Positions 1 to 10,431 of a DNA stretch of 64,000 bases are shown here, in pieces (position 1 is the first letter of the stretch; every line of letters begins with the position of its first letter). Below the pieces are notes generated by a model. It worked only from the letters and a program-made list of their open reading frames with translations. It did not search any database and was not told where the DNA came from. This DNA is from Onthophagus taurus (taxonomy: Eukaryota > Arthropoda > Insecta > Coleoptera > Scarabaeidae). The position numbers and the translations under genes are program-made. Where the stretch lies: assembly GCF_036711975.1 (NCBI RefSeq), contig NC_091972.1:32121001-32185000 (forward strand), given 5' to 3'.

Positions 1-1740
1 GCAAATGTCCATTCCATGACAGGGTTTTGTCTTGGATTACTCCTAGATATTTGATTTCCTTTGAGAAAGGAATTTCTTCACCTTGGATAGTTGGGCGGAT
101 TAGTCCATCCAACTTTCGCTTCCTGGTGAAGGGCACAACAATTGTCTTTTGCGGGTTTATTGAGAGGTTCTCTCCCTTACACCAAGCGCAAATGGTATCT
201 AGGGTCACCTGGAGGACTTTAGATATCCTCGGCAAACAGGTTCCTTTGACCATAACTACAATGTCATCAGCATAAGCTTGTATTTCCACACCAACGGCTT
301 CGACTATCGCAATCAGATCGTCAACTAGGAGGGACCAAAGCAGGGGAGATAACACCCCTCCCTGCGGGCAGCCACCTCCCGGCCTGAAGCGTATCGTATC
401 ACCGTGGAGTGAAGTAGAAACTATTCTACTATCTAGCATATTGCGGATCCAACCCGCTATAGTTGCTTCAACTCCCCCGTCAAGAGCAGTTCTTTCAAGA
501 GATTGTGGTATTGCGTTGTTGAACGCTCCCTCTATATCCAGAAACGCACAAACCAAGATTTCTTTATCCTGCAGCGTCCTGGATACTCTACCAACTTAGT
601 TGTGTAGAGCCAATTCTGCCGATTTTCCCGCTTGATAAGCATACTGGTGGCGACTCAGTGGACCAGATACCAATGGCACCGTACGGATATACCGTTCCAA
701 AACATTTTCAAGGGTTTTCAGCAGAAATGACGTTAGGCTGATGGCTCGAAAGGCATTAGAAGTAGGGGCCGAACGGCCCGCTTTGGGTATATAAGATACC
801 CTTACCTTAGTCCATTCTGCCAGCACATATTTCCAGGCGACACTCGCTCTGAAAATGTTTACCAAAATTGGCAACAACAAAGACCTCCCTGCTGTAACAA
901 AGCAGGAAAGATATTGTCTTCTCCAGGCGATTTGAATGGCTTAAACGTTTGAATGGCCTAGTCCACGGATGTGTAAGTGACGACTTTTCTAGCCACACTC
1001 CAATCCGTATTTAAGGGGCGCTTTGCCTTGCAGGAATAGCCCGCTGTGGCATTATCGGCCCTAATCATCAGGCTTCCTGGGAAGTGAGTCTGCATGAGAA
1101 GCTCCAACGAGGCTCTGCTAGAGTCCGTAAAACTACCGTCAGGCCGCCTAAGTGAGCCCAGGGGTAGTGCCGGATCTCTAGCGAGAATCTTGTGAATTCT
1201 TGCACTACTGGGTGTGTCTTTCACTCCCTCACAGAACCTCCTCCAAGACTCTCTTTTTGCCTTACGTATGTTTTTGGTGTAATTCGTTAGAGCCTGTTTA
1301 TATTTCTCCCATTAACCTAATGTCTTGGCCCGGTTAAAAAGCTTCCGCACCTCTTGTCTTTCGGAGCTAAGAGATTCGTTCCACCAGGGTGTGCCCCGAT
1401 TATTACTTTTCACCTTGAGTGGACTGCTACTTTGATAGGCAGAGCGAATTGTCACAGAGATCTGCTCCGTGGCTATTTCAACCTGATCACAGTTCCTAAC
1501 GGTTGCGATGACACTAGTTAGGTTATCTGCAAGGCAACTCTTAAACAGATCCCAATTAGTGCTACGGGGATGATTTCATCCCTAGATCAATTTTAAATTG
1601 AATATGTCTATGATCTGAACACGACGGTTCAGAGGATACCCTCCAGGAGGTTATCTTAGAGCTTAATATAATTGAGCTGAACGTAATGTCAAGTACTTCT
1701 GGTAACAAAGGTTGGTTTGGCGCCTACATTATTAACAGTA
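1..1740 (-). pseudogene. Degraded non-LTR retrotransposon (LINE) ORF2, Loa/R1-like, cut by window edge
   Basis: Reverse-strand pieces in linear order give the end of an APE endonuclease (a CSDHRHI motif near 1590-1610), the linker (TPWWN near 1390, LRRPDGSF near 1140), RT fingers (FRAISLTSFLLKTLE near 720, YQAGKSAELALHN near 610) and the palm (GGCPQGGVLSPLLW near 350, then YADDI near 270). Frame changes and stops separate the pieces, so this is dead. The endonuclease-RT order and the SFLLKTLE and FPGS signatures suggest a Loa or R1-like insect LINE; the clade call is from memory of family motifs. The 3' part lies beyond the left edge. At 1740-1751 it abuts a different LINE fragment. Confidence 0.8.
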
Positions 1741-1750
1741 AGCCCCTCCC

Positions 1751-2911
1751 CTAATAATAGTCAAAAAGTAATTCATCTCTTTCATTTGTGTTGGTGCTTG
1801 CCCACATCTTTGACAGGATAGAGAGAATTGATATAGGACGAAAGTCACAAGGGGAAACTGGAGTTTTTAACTTAGGAATAGGCACAATATGCGCAAGCTT
1901 CCACATGGACGGAAAGGATGATGTTTTAATGGAAAAGTTATAGATATGAGTTAACGGAGACGTAATAATATGAAGAATCGGTAAAATCTGTTTCAAGCTA
2001 ATACCGTCTGCACCGGCGCTGTTAGAACTAGAATAAGTAACTGCCTTGTACACCTCGTCCCCACCAATCACAGTGAGCGAAAAGCTAGAAGAAATAAGAT
2101 TAGATGCCTCAATAGTTTGAATTAAGGTGATTTTGGAAGCAGTATTAAGAGTTACTGGTGGTTTAGCGAAATGGCTCGCTAAAGAATTTCCGTCCACAAC
2201 ACCTTGTGTAGGAGCAGAATCAATGACACCAAGTCAATTTCATCAATGACACCAATGTCCCAGTTAATTTCTGGTAAAAATATGCTTTCTTCGCATTTTT
2301 ACATCTATAATTACAGCGATTACGCAGTACACCATACCTTTCATAGTTAATATTCGATGAATTACGTTTCATAAGCATTTTAGCTGTGTTTCGTTCACGC
2401 ATAAGGTCTTTAATCTCATCATTTAGCCAGGGGGCACGGAAATGTTTTACTTGTCTCTGCTTAAGCGGGGCATGTTTATTATACAAACATGTAATTTTGT
2501 CATTAAAGTAACTAACTTTTGAGTCAATGTCCCGCATACAATAGAATGGTTGCCAATCAATCAGCAACGTATCAGATTTGAGGTGTACATAATCAATGTA
2601 CCTAAAATCATGGTAAGTGAACATGCGATGAGAAGAGACAGGCTGCCGAACATGAACAGCACAATAAATCAGATCATGACAAGAAAACTGTTCAGCAGGT
2701 AATGTGTTAAAATTTTATCTGGACAGGACGTAATGATGAGATCAAGAAGATCATAATTAACCCCATGCCTCTCCAGGAGGTCTTCAAAATGGTCGAAATA
2801 ATTCACTCCTGGGGGACAGTAGAACACACCCAGTAGTAACCTATCACAACGACACTTAACCTCAATCAATAAGAATTCCATTTCGTTTTGAAATCCATCA
2901 GTTGATTCCAC
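1751..2911 (-). pseudogene. Decayed LINE fragment (endonuclease end to RT fingers)
   Basis: On the reverse strand, 2911-2669 reads as endonuclease with GVFYCPPG. From 2624 to 2220 comes the linker between endonuclease and RT (FRAPWLNDEIKDLMRERN). From 2197 to 1810 it reads as the start of RT (NSAGADGIS, then DFRPISILSILSK). It ends abruptly in RT motif 2, where the Loa-like fragment begins. Frames are broken between pieces. It differs from the 1-1740 element and resembles the Jockey/CR1-type LINEs elsewhere in the window. Nothing suggests a host function. Confidence 0.75.
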
Positions 2912-2929
2912 CAGTTTAGTTTAAAAATG

Positions 2930-3343
2930 AATCCTGATAAAAATTTGCTGCATTGCACGAATAAAAAAATGTTGTTTATGTTTCATTCACCCACAATTTG
3001 AGTAAGCTTTTCTGAAACGTAAACGCCGGTGTAGTCCTCTTCTAGTACAGTAGCTTCCAATATAACTAAGGAACCAAGGAACACCCTATATAAGTAACAA
3101 TTTGCGTTTAATGATTCAATTGATCATTTATTTCTAAACTTGATTAGTCATATCATATTCAATTTTCAACTGAATCATTTTACACATTATGTTAGAATTA
3201 ATATTGCTTGAAAACGTTGCTTGTTACAAAAGCTTACGAAAATATTTAAACGTAAAACATTCATGACTTTTTGGAAATATAATAAAGTGGTGCTAGTCGT
3301 CTAGCGGTTTTTTATGCATGGTTTTGAATGTTGTTTTTTCCAG
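2930..3343. other. AT-rich stretch before the first visible glutathione synthetase exon
   Basis: No coding frame with family similarity was found here. It ends in a pyrimidine-rich tract and CAG that form the acceptor at 3343/3344, so it is probably intron of the downstream gene. That would mean the missing N-terminal exons lie further left, beyond the LINE fragments. Confidence 0.4.
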
Positions 3344-5079
3344 AACTTGTCCCTGGGACTGTTTCGTTCTGATTATATGGTGCACAATTCCAACAGCAAA
3401 ATAAAACAGGTGGAAATAAACACGATCGCGTCGAGCTTTGGCGGCATTATCACACATCTAACGAAACTCTATAGGTATTTATTTTTTGTAGTCCTCGTTC
3501 TCTGTAGTTGTTATTTGGGATGTTTGTCGAAAATATCACTTTTATAGATTTTGTTTTTGTGAATTTTGGTAGTTAGACGGTGGTATTTTACACCTGTTTA
3601 ATATTTTGCATGCTATTAGTTCCTCTACTTTGCCGATGGTTTCGGAAATGCATGATTTATTTTTTTTTTTTGATATTATTTAATTGCTTTAGTGACTATC
3701 ACCATTTTCATTCATAATATATGTTACAAGTCATGTATGTGTTACACATTTGGGCTCTTTCTTCTTATTTAGTTTATTTATTTATAAAAACTTATTATTT
3801 TTCTTAACAATTTCTTAATTACCTATTTGATCGAAATATATATTTTTTGTAGGTATGTTTTACAAGAACTTGGTCATCATGATTTAGCAGCAAATGTAAG
3901 TACTTGTTAGTTTAAAAACAATAAATATTGTCCATCTCCATTTTCCAAGCTTCTTTTTATTAAATTCCCAATCCAATTTAAAAAAAATACAAATATTTTG
4001 TTCTATAGTTACCAGAGAACAATGCTCTGGAAGGTCTTTGTTCTGGAATGTTAGAAGCTTGGAAAATGTATGGAGATATAGAAGCAACAATTCTTTTTAT
4101 AGTAGAAGACGTAACTTATAACATATGTGACCAAAGATTCCACGAATTCGAAATAAAACGTTTAAATCCTTACGTGAAAGTAATTCGAAAAACATTAACA
4201 GAAATAGGAAATGAAGCTACATTAGGATCTTCAAATGAACTAATAATGTAAAAAAAACTTCAATTATTTTTACTTTCATAACAATTTTTTTTAGTGATAA
4301 TCGTCCTGTTGCTGTGGTGTATTTTCGCGCAGGTTACGAACCTAATCACTATCATTCCCAATTAGAATGGGATGCTCGATTAATGATCGAAAGATCACAA
4401 GCGATTAAATCCCCATCTATTCATTATCATTTAGCTGGGACCAAAAAGGTTCAACAAGCCTTAGCCAAACCGGGTACTCTCGAAATGTTTTTATCGGATT
4501 CTGGAAAAATCGAAGCTGTCAGAGAAATTTTTACCGGATTATACAGCTTAGATTTAGATGAGTTTGGTGATCAAGCGATTCAAATGGCACTTGATCAACC
4601 GGAACGGTAACTAAGCAATTTTAATTCCAATAATAATAACAATAACAATTTTCTTCGTTATTTCTCAGTTACGTATTAAAACCACAACGCGAAGGGGGTG
4701 GAAATAATATTTATGGCGAAGAAATAAAAGACGCAATATTAAAAATGAAAGATTCGAAGGAACGTTCAGCTTGGATTTTAATGGAACGTATTCATCCCCC
4801 GATTTCTTCGGGGTACATTGTTAGACCTGGAGGTCCTGAAGTTCCTGAATTGTTGGATTTAGTTTCGGAATTAGGGATATATGGCGTTATTATTGGGTTT
4901 GTAATAAAATTTGATGCTTAGGCAAATATAAATTGTTTCTTTTTTTTTATAGGGATTCATATAAAATTTATTCAAATCGCCAATGTGGTCATATGTTAAG
5001 AACCAAAACATCAACAGCTAATGAAGGTGGTGTAGCGGCTGGATTAGGAGCTTTAGACAGCCCATATTTGGTAGATTGA
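3344..5079 (+). CDS. GSS: Glutathione synthetase (C-terminal three quarters, six exons)
   Basis: Catalyses the ATP-dependent joining of gamma-glutamylcysteine and glycine, the last step of glutathione synthesis, in the cytosol. Six exons join in frame with GT-AG junctions: 3344-3474, 3853-3895, 4009-4247, 4295-4606, 4669-4896 and 4953-5079 (TGA). They encode about 359 residues. Family signatures in order are LGLFRSDYM and [12 protein letters not shown] (substrate-binding region), [28 protein letters not shown] (the ATP-grasp glycine-rich loop, about 4680-4707), ELGIYGV, and the C-terminal [14 protein letters not shown]. Animal enzymes are about 470 residues, so roughly 115 N-terminal residues are absent. 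Their exons probably lie upstream across the LINE-filled region, or this is a 5'-truncated copy. All visible exons are intact. An AATAAA-like signal follows near 5094. Confidence 0.93.
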
Positions 5080-5489
5080 TTGAACTGGGGATCAATAAAA
5101 GAGATGCATTTATAAAAAAAATAATTTTATACATATAAATTATTGTATTGTTTGTGTATTTTTATAGAGTTTATAACAAAATTTATATGTTAATATATTA
5201 AATTTTTTTCTCTTACCAATATTTTCATTTAGACAAAATGTTTTTAAGTCCTAATATTAGAGTTAGAAATATTCGTGTTTAGCCGTCTTAAGAGACGCAC
5301 GGCTAAACTTGATCAAGATCTTTATTTTATATTATGAACTCTAAGTCTCATACTAACATTTCAAAACACCAATAGAATAAATTAAGCATTTGCTAATTCG
5401 AACTGTGAAATAGTAGTTTCCTACCCATTCGCGACGTCACGAACGGGCCTTGGAGTTGTAACAGTCTTCTTAGATTCTACAGTCCTTGG
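5080..5489. other. 3' flank of glutathione synthetase, no gene seen
   Basis: AT-rich DNA containing the likely 3' UTR and polyadenylation signal of the upstream gene. It then leads into the 5' edge of a LINE fragment. No reading frame of note. Confidence 0.4.
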
Positions 5490-6480
5490 TATAATAAGCA
5501 AATAATATGCTTTTTGAAAACCAATTTGGATTTCGACCTGGTCGGAGCACGAAGGATGCAGTTATTAAATTTATGAACACCTGTTATGATGCATATGAAA
5601 AACGGAAATTCTGTGCTGCATTGTTTGGATCTGTCACGCGCTTTTGATAGTGCATCCCATAGTATGCTATTGCATAAACTGCGATATTTTTTCCGATTTG
5701 ATCAGGACAGTGTTGACTTAATCAGATCATATCTGTCGGGCAGATCCCAACAGGTTAAGTGTGGAAATAAAATGTCTGAGCGACTTCGTGTCACGAGAGG
5801 CGTCCCTCAGGGATCAATATTGGGACCTCTCTTGTTTATTCTTTTCTTTAACGATTTTCCTAGGTATTTGGTTGATAATGTAAACTGTTTGTTGTATGCG
5901 GATGACGCGCCGCTGCTGGTAACGGGTATTGAGTTTGAGGAAGTGATATCCTCCACAGATCGACTGCTGGCCGCGGCAAACGAATGGTGTATTGCCAATG
6001 AATTATGTTTAAATAAAGACAAAACGGTCCAATCATTGTTCAGTCTTAGACAAAATTATGTAAATTTAAATGAGCTATCCTCTACTAAATTACTGGGGAT
6101 AACAGTGAGTCCTCCCGACTTGAATTTTGAGGCTCATACGGTGGTTATTGGTAGGAAAATTGCCCGAAACATATTTCTGCTACGTAGATTGGTGAATTCT
6201 GTGTCGGCTGAGGTGGCCAGAACCTCTTATTTCGCGCTCATTCACTCAATATTGAATTATTGTGGCATTGCTTGGGGTGGTAGTCCAGATAGTGGCCATA
6301 TATTTGGCTTGCAGCGCAAGGCGGTGAGGATCATTGCTAAACTTACCTATACAGATGACTGCCGACACGCTTTCAGACAACTTGATATTTTGACACTACC
6401 ATCTTTGTTTATATGTACTTGAGTGTCTTCTGTACTGTTACGATAACAAACACAAATACTGCACGCATGCCGACGCGCAT
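5490..6480 (+). pseudogene. LINE reverse transcriptase fragment, frameshifted
   Basis: Begins inside RT motif 2 (NQFGFRPGRSTKDAV near 5520). It then shifts frame near 5620 into DLSRAFDSASHSMLLHKL, followed by RGVPQGSILGPLLF and the catalytic box LLYADDAP near 5890. The thumb and C-terminal region (GIAWGG, LQRKAVRII) runs to 6420, and frame-shifted coding continues to about 6480. The second frameshift and early stop show it is dead. The same LINE group occurs on the opposite strand at 54552-56105, where the box is LYADDATLL. Confidence 0.8.
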
Positions 6481-6539
6481 CGGTTGTAACGTTCGAAGAA
6501 GAATTGCTTCAAACAATCATACCTCAATTATAAAAATAT

Positions 6540-6700
6540 TGAATTTGACGTATGTAATTATCTTGTGGCTTAAAGCGGACTATGGCTCTTTGTCGAAAAA
6601 AATCTTCTATTAAACGTATACATGTCTACGTGTAAGTAGAATTGTGATTAATATCTGGAACAATCTCTCTTGAGAATATGGAGGTTTTGAGAATTTTAAA
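6540..6700 (-). pseudogene. pogo/Tigger transposase C-terminal remnant
   Basis: This stretch matches by eye the core of the Tigger-like element at 43128-43857: the run around TGGCTTAAAG, the CTCTTTGTCGAAAAAA run and a TGGAACA-TCTCTCTTGA run all recur. On the reverse strand it encodes the C-terminal tail of that transposase (a LIEDFF-like motif). No terminal repeats were located, so only an internal fragment survives. Confidence 0.55.
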
Positions 6701-6900
6701 AATTTATGCAATTCTATATCTTCAATATGCTAAAACTTCTTTCAATGAAATATGTTGTTGGCGAAAAAGTTATAAAAGTAATGATTGCTTTAGCTACTGC
6801 TGGGAAAATTTATTTTCCTTCAACACATCACGTTGTATTAAACTTAGAACTAGAAACACTTGGGTTTAGTCGTGCATCTCTCAAGATGGCTAAATCTTTA

Positions 6901-8126
6901 AGTTTCTAGTACTAGGTCTAGTATTAGTTATAGTTTAACAGAAATGTAGTAATTTTCTTATATCTTCATATCTTTTATTAATATAAAACAAGAATTACCG
7001 CGTGCACTATGCTATAGCATTAGAACTAACACTAGACCTATGGATGTAGAAGACGAAAATCCTAAAATCATAATAAACTATGCGAATATATCTATGGTGT
7101 TTTCGGTTCTGTGAGCGTTTTAACATTTTTACCTTTAGCAGGTTACCGCCCTTGCCCAGGAACCTTCCTTCTTTATCCAGGCTTGGGACTAGCAACACCA
7201 TTGGAGAATCCACTACTCAAGTGCTGCAGGCGAAGTTTTAAATGCTAATGAAATTATGAATATATAACCCTTTCCAAAATTGTTAGTGTTTTGAATACTG
7301 GTCCTGTTGGAATTGAATGTGACAGGCATGATATGTTTTGCATAAGGAAGCATGGTTTCTTGTGAAATATCTTCTTGGTTTAATATTCCATTAATGAATG
7401 TTATTGTAAAATATTTCAATACAGAGGTAAAGGTTAGATGAAAAAGCAAATAGAGATTTCGTTAATTTATTGTATAAATTAATACACTTGTTTCTAAATA
7501 TTATATACAAATGATATAAAATTTTGACTTTTTCGAAGGGGGGATACGTTATACTTGAAGTATGTATTGTGACTTCGCCAAAGCTATTATATTTTATTTA
7601 TATTATGTATTTATAAAGAAAAACAACAAAGCTTATACAAGAAAAAAACAAATAATATTTTTACGAAAACCGTGGAGGAAAAATGCAAAAAATAAAATAA
7701 TACTTTTATATTTTTAATAACGTTTCATTTACCGTGTTAGAATGGCGTGCTTATCCAAATTTGTTTTTTAATAATAATACAAAACAAATATGTAAAAAAA
7801 CAGTTCATAAAAAACCACCTACGAAAGTACAAACCTTTTTATCTTCTCCCTTCACAGAGATACATTATTATACACACTCTAACTACTCCGTTTTTATTCT
7901 GTACAAAATCTATTTACACAAACAATTTCACATTCTTTTCACGATATTTGTTAATCTTCAAGATTTCAAGAAAATCCCATTTCTTTGGCGATTTAAATAA
8001 TTATGTATAATAACCGGACACGTTATGGCACGCGACGTGTGCGAATCGAGCTCTTTATCACATTCCATAAAACTTTAAATTTTTCTTCCTATTTTCTTTC
8101 GACTTTAAAAGTCGCCTTTTTCTTAC
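6901..8126. other. Mostly non-coding stretch
   Basis: AT-rich. The reverse strand carries an open stretch at 7449-7213 with a NQEDISQETMLPYAKHIM-like peptide that I could not assign. It could be a decayed transposon piece or an exon of the gene to its right. No splice pair or family motif supports either. The rest shows nothing recognisable. Confidence 0.3.
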
Positions 8127-8334
8127 ACGTTGTACCTTTGCAAAGCGCCTTTTATATCTTTATCAAGAACTGGAAGCTCTGGACATTGCTGAAGAAGCGT
8201 GAATGCTGGAGACGATACTGGAATCGCAATTGTTATACCTGATAAATACGACGCTGGTATTCGTATGTGTGGTGTGTTTTTAAAACCATTTTTTAATTCT
8301 CTTCTACTTTGGTAGATGATATGCGCCACTTGAC
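8127..8334 (-). CDS. Single internal exon of an unidentified protein
   Basis: On the reverse strand a T-rich tract plus TTTAG gives an acceptor at 8335/8334. The exon then stays open for 208 nt to a consensus donor GTAAGA at 8126. It enters with two bases of a split codon and leaves with two. The peptide (start QVAHIIYQSRRELKNGF, centre SYLSGITIAIPVSSPAFTLL, then CPELPVLDKDIKGALQRYN) is of mixed composition, unlike the low-complexity noise around it, and looks like real protein. I do not recognise the family, and no partner exon was found between 7000 and 8500. An old transposon ORF cannot be excluded. Confidence 0.4.
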
Positions 8335-8503
8335 CTAAACAAAAAATTTAAACATTTATATTTGTTCTAAGGTGTACAAAAATTGTTTCAATGTAATATT
8401 TTATATTAATAAATAAATTCTAAATAAATAAAATCAAAATAATCTAAAATTAATAAAAACTACTGTTTCTATACAGGTGTTCCATGCAATTAATTCAATA
8501 GAT

Positions 8504-9959
8504 CAGAGCCGACGCTGCCGGGGGTGCAAGGAGTGCACTGCACCCGGGCGCCGCCTAAAAGGGAGCGCCTTTTTAATGTTTTCTCCAACAATATCTTATC
8601 TTTCTTTTGCAGTATTTATACCTGTCAGCAGTAACTAGTCTTCAGAAAGCAGTATTTAGTCTCCACAAAGCAATTTTAGTCTTTAGAAAGCAGTATTTAG
8701 TGTTCCAGACGCTGAATTTAGACCTGTCGGCAGTATCTAGTCTTCAGAAAGCAGTATTTAGTCTTCTAGAAGCAGTATCTAGTCTTCTGCCAAAGTTATA
8801 TATGTTTTCTCCAAAATATTTTATCTTTCTTTTGCAGTATTTAGACCTGTTAGCAGTAACTAGTCTTCAGAAAGCAGTATTTAGTCTCCACAAAGCAATT
8901 TTAGTCTTTAGAAACCAGTATTTAGTGTTCCAGACGCTGTATTTAGACCTGTCGGAAGTATCTAGTCTTCAGAAAGCAGTATTTAGTCTTCTAGAAGCAG
9001 TATCTAGTCTTCTGCCAACGTTATGTATGTTTTCTCCAACAATATCTTATCTTTCTTTTGCAGTACTTAGACCTGTCAGCAGTATCTAGTCTTCAGAAAG
9101 CAGTATTTAGTCTCCACAAAGCAATTTTAGTCTTTAGAAACCAGTATTTAGTGTTCCAGACGCTGTATTTAGACCTGTCGGCAGTATCTAGTCTTTAGAA
9201 AGCAGTATTTAGTTTTTTAGAAGCAGTATCTAGTCTTCTGCCAACGTTATGTATGTTTTGTTCTTGATACTGACAGCTACTTCTTTCTGGGTGTCTATCA
9301 TCATCTTTTTGGGAGCCTCTTATTATCTATACGGATCTTGTACCACCCGGTACCTCATTTCTGCACCTGTTACTTTGCTTTTGTGCTTATCCTGCATTGG
9401 CAAAGTTTCCGTATTGGTGATTTCCTGTCCTGTACAATAACAAGACAAGTCCATTGGTTTCTTGTTCATATTCTTCGCATTCTTTTATTGAACACATAAG
9501 TATTGCCATGAAAAATCATGTTTGGCTTATAATCAATTTTTTGTTTTCTCTGAACAGTAATTTTAGACTTCATGTGGACTTTGAACAATGTAATTCCTGT
9601 TTTTTGCTGAAGTCTAGTTTATAACTATTGCAATTTCAGACTTCTTCTTGCAAATTAACCTTCTGACCAGAGTATTCCCGACTATTCCCTTAAGTTTGGT
9701 TTTTCACCAGTATAATTCTTAAATTTTTGCTAATGTATGGATTATGATTATTCCAGTCTTTTTTAAGTTTATTTATATTTCTTTGATTATATATATTTTT
9801 TTAATTAAAATGCATTTTTTTATTTTTTTAAATTAAAATGCATTTTTAATTTTTCCCCTACATTTTGGGCGCCCCCCCGCATTCCGTCCAAAATGCTTGG
9901 GGGGCGGGGGGCACTCCGATTCCCGCACCCTGCCGCTTCATTTGCTAGCGCCGGCACTG
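8504..9959. mobile_element. Non-autonomous hAT element, 1456 bp, with 8-bp target duplication
   Basis: Bounded by an exact 8-bp direct repeat, CAATAGAT, at 8496-8503 and 9960-9967. The ends are inverted: CAGAGCCGACGCT at the left, and CAGTGCCGGCGCT when the right end is read inward. The 8-bp duplication and CAG-GCCG termini are typical of hAT transposons. GC-rich subterminal segments (8510-8570 and 9860-9950) enclose an AT-rich core built mostly of 225-bp tandem repeats. No transposase is present, so it was moved in trans. The open frame through the repeats (8607-9089) is a by-product of the repeat period being divisible by three. Confidence 0.85.
8579..9256. repeat. Three tandem copies of a 225-bp unit inside the hAT element
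   Basis: Units start at about 8581, 8807 and 9032, each opening with TTCTCCAA. Each unit is itself made of a roughly 20-bp motif of the form CAGTATYTAGTCTTCAGAAAG repeated with variation. Copies differ by scattered substitutions only. Confidence 0.85.
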
Positions 9960-9967
9960 CAATAGAT

Positions 9968-10431
9968 CATCTTTTAGGTTTTTATTACTAATACGTCTTT
10001 GTAATTAAGATTGAAAGATTTGCATGTCGATTTTTTTATCTAAGATAATTTCAAAATGGTCTCCACTAGTGATGGCACGGATCGCCGTTTAGCCGGTTCA
10101 CCAGACCCGGAATTCCGGCCAATTCGTAAGCCAGATCACTGGAATTCCGGCCGCCGGATCATTCGTTATTTTTCGCTACAAATCGTGCTGTGGCGACTGC
10201 TATCTAAAAACTTTATTTGCAAGTTGAAACACGTTCACTCTTTTAGTGTTTAGTTTAATACGACGTGTATTAGACAGGTTTCAGATATTCGATACTTAAA
10301 ACCCTTAAAACACGTTAGTTAGTTAAAAACTTCCTTGCGAAACTGCCTGACTGACGGCACGTCCGGGTATGCGTAATAAAGTCGGTTGAAATGTTATCGC
10401 ACAAATATGGCCGGACCGTCAAAACCATATA
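9968..10431. other. Intergenic stretch with a possible second hAT end
   Basis: Around 10063-10160 the sequence TAGTGATGGCACGGATCG followed by CCGG-rich DNA resembles the terminal and subterminal part of a hAT element. A similar motif lies at 61867. No partner end or target duplication was found. Nothing else is recognisable. Confidence 0.3.

Noticed and set aside
7734-8010. Two overlapping forward frames of 87-88 codons
   Set aside because: Composition is Lys/Phe/Ile noise from AT-rich DNA; no motif and no splice context.
8607-9089. 160-codon forward frame through the hAT core
   Set aside because: It is made entirely of 225-bp repeats whose length is a multiple of three, so it stays open by periodicity.
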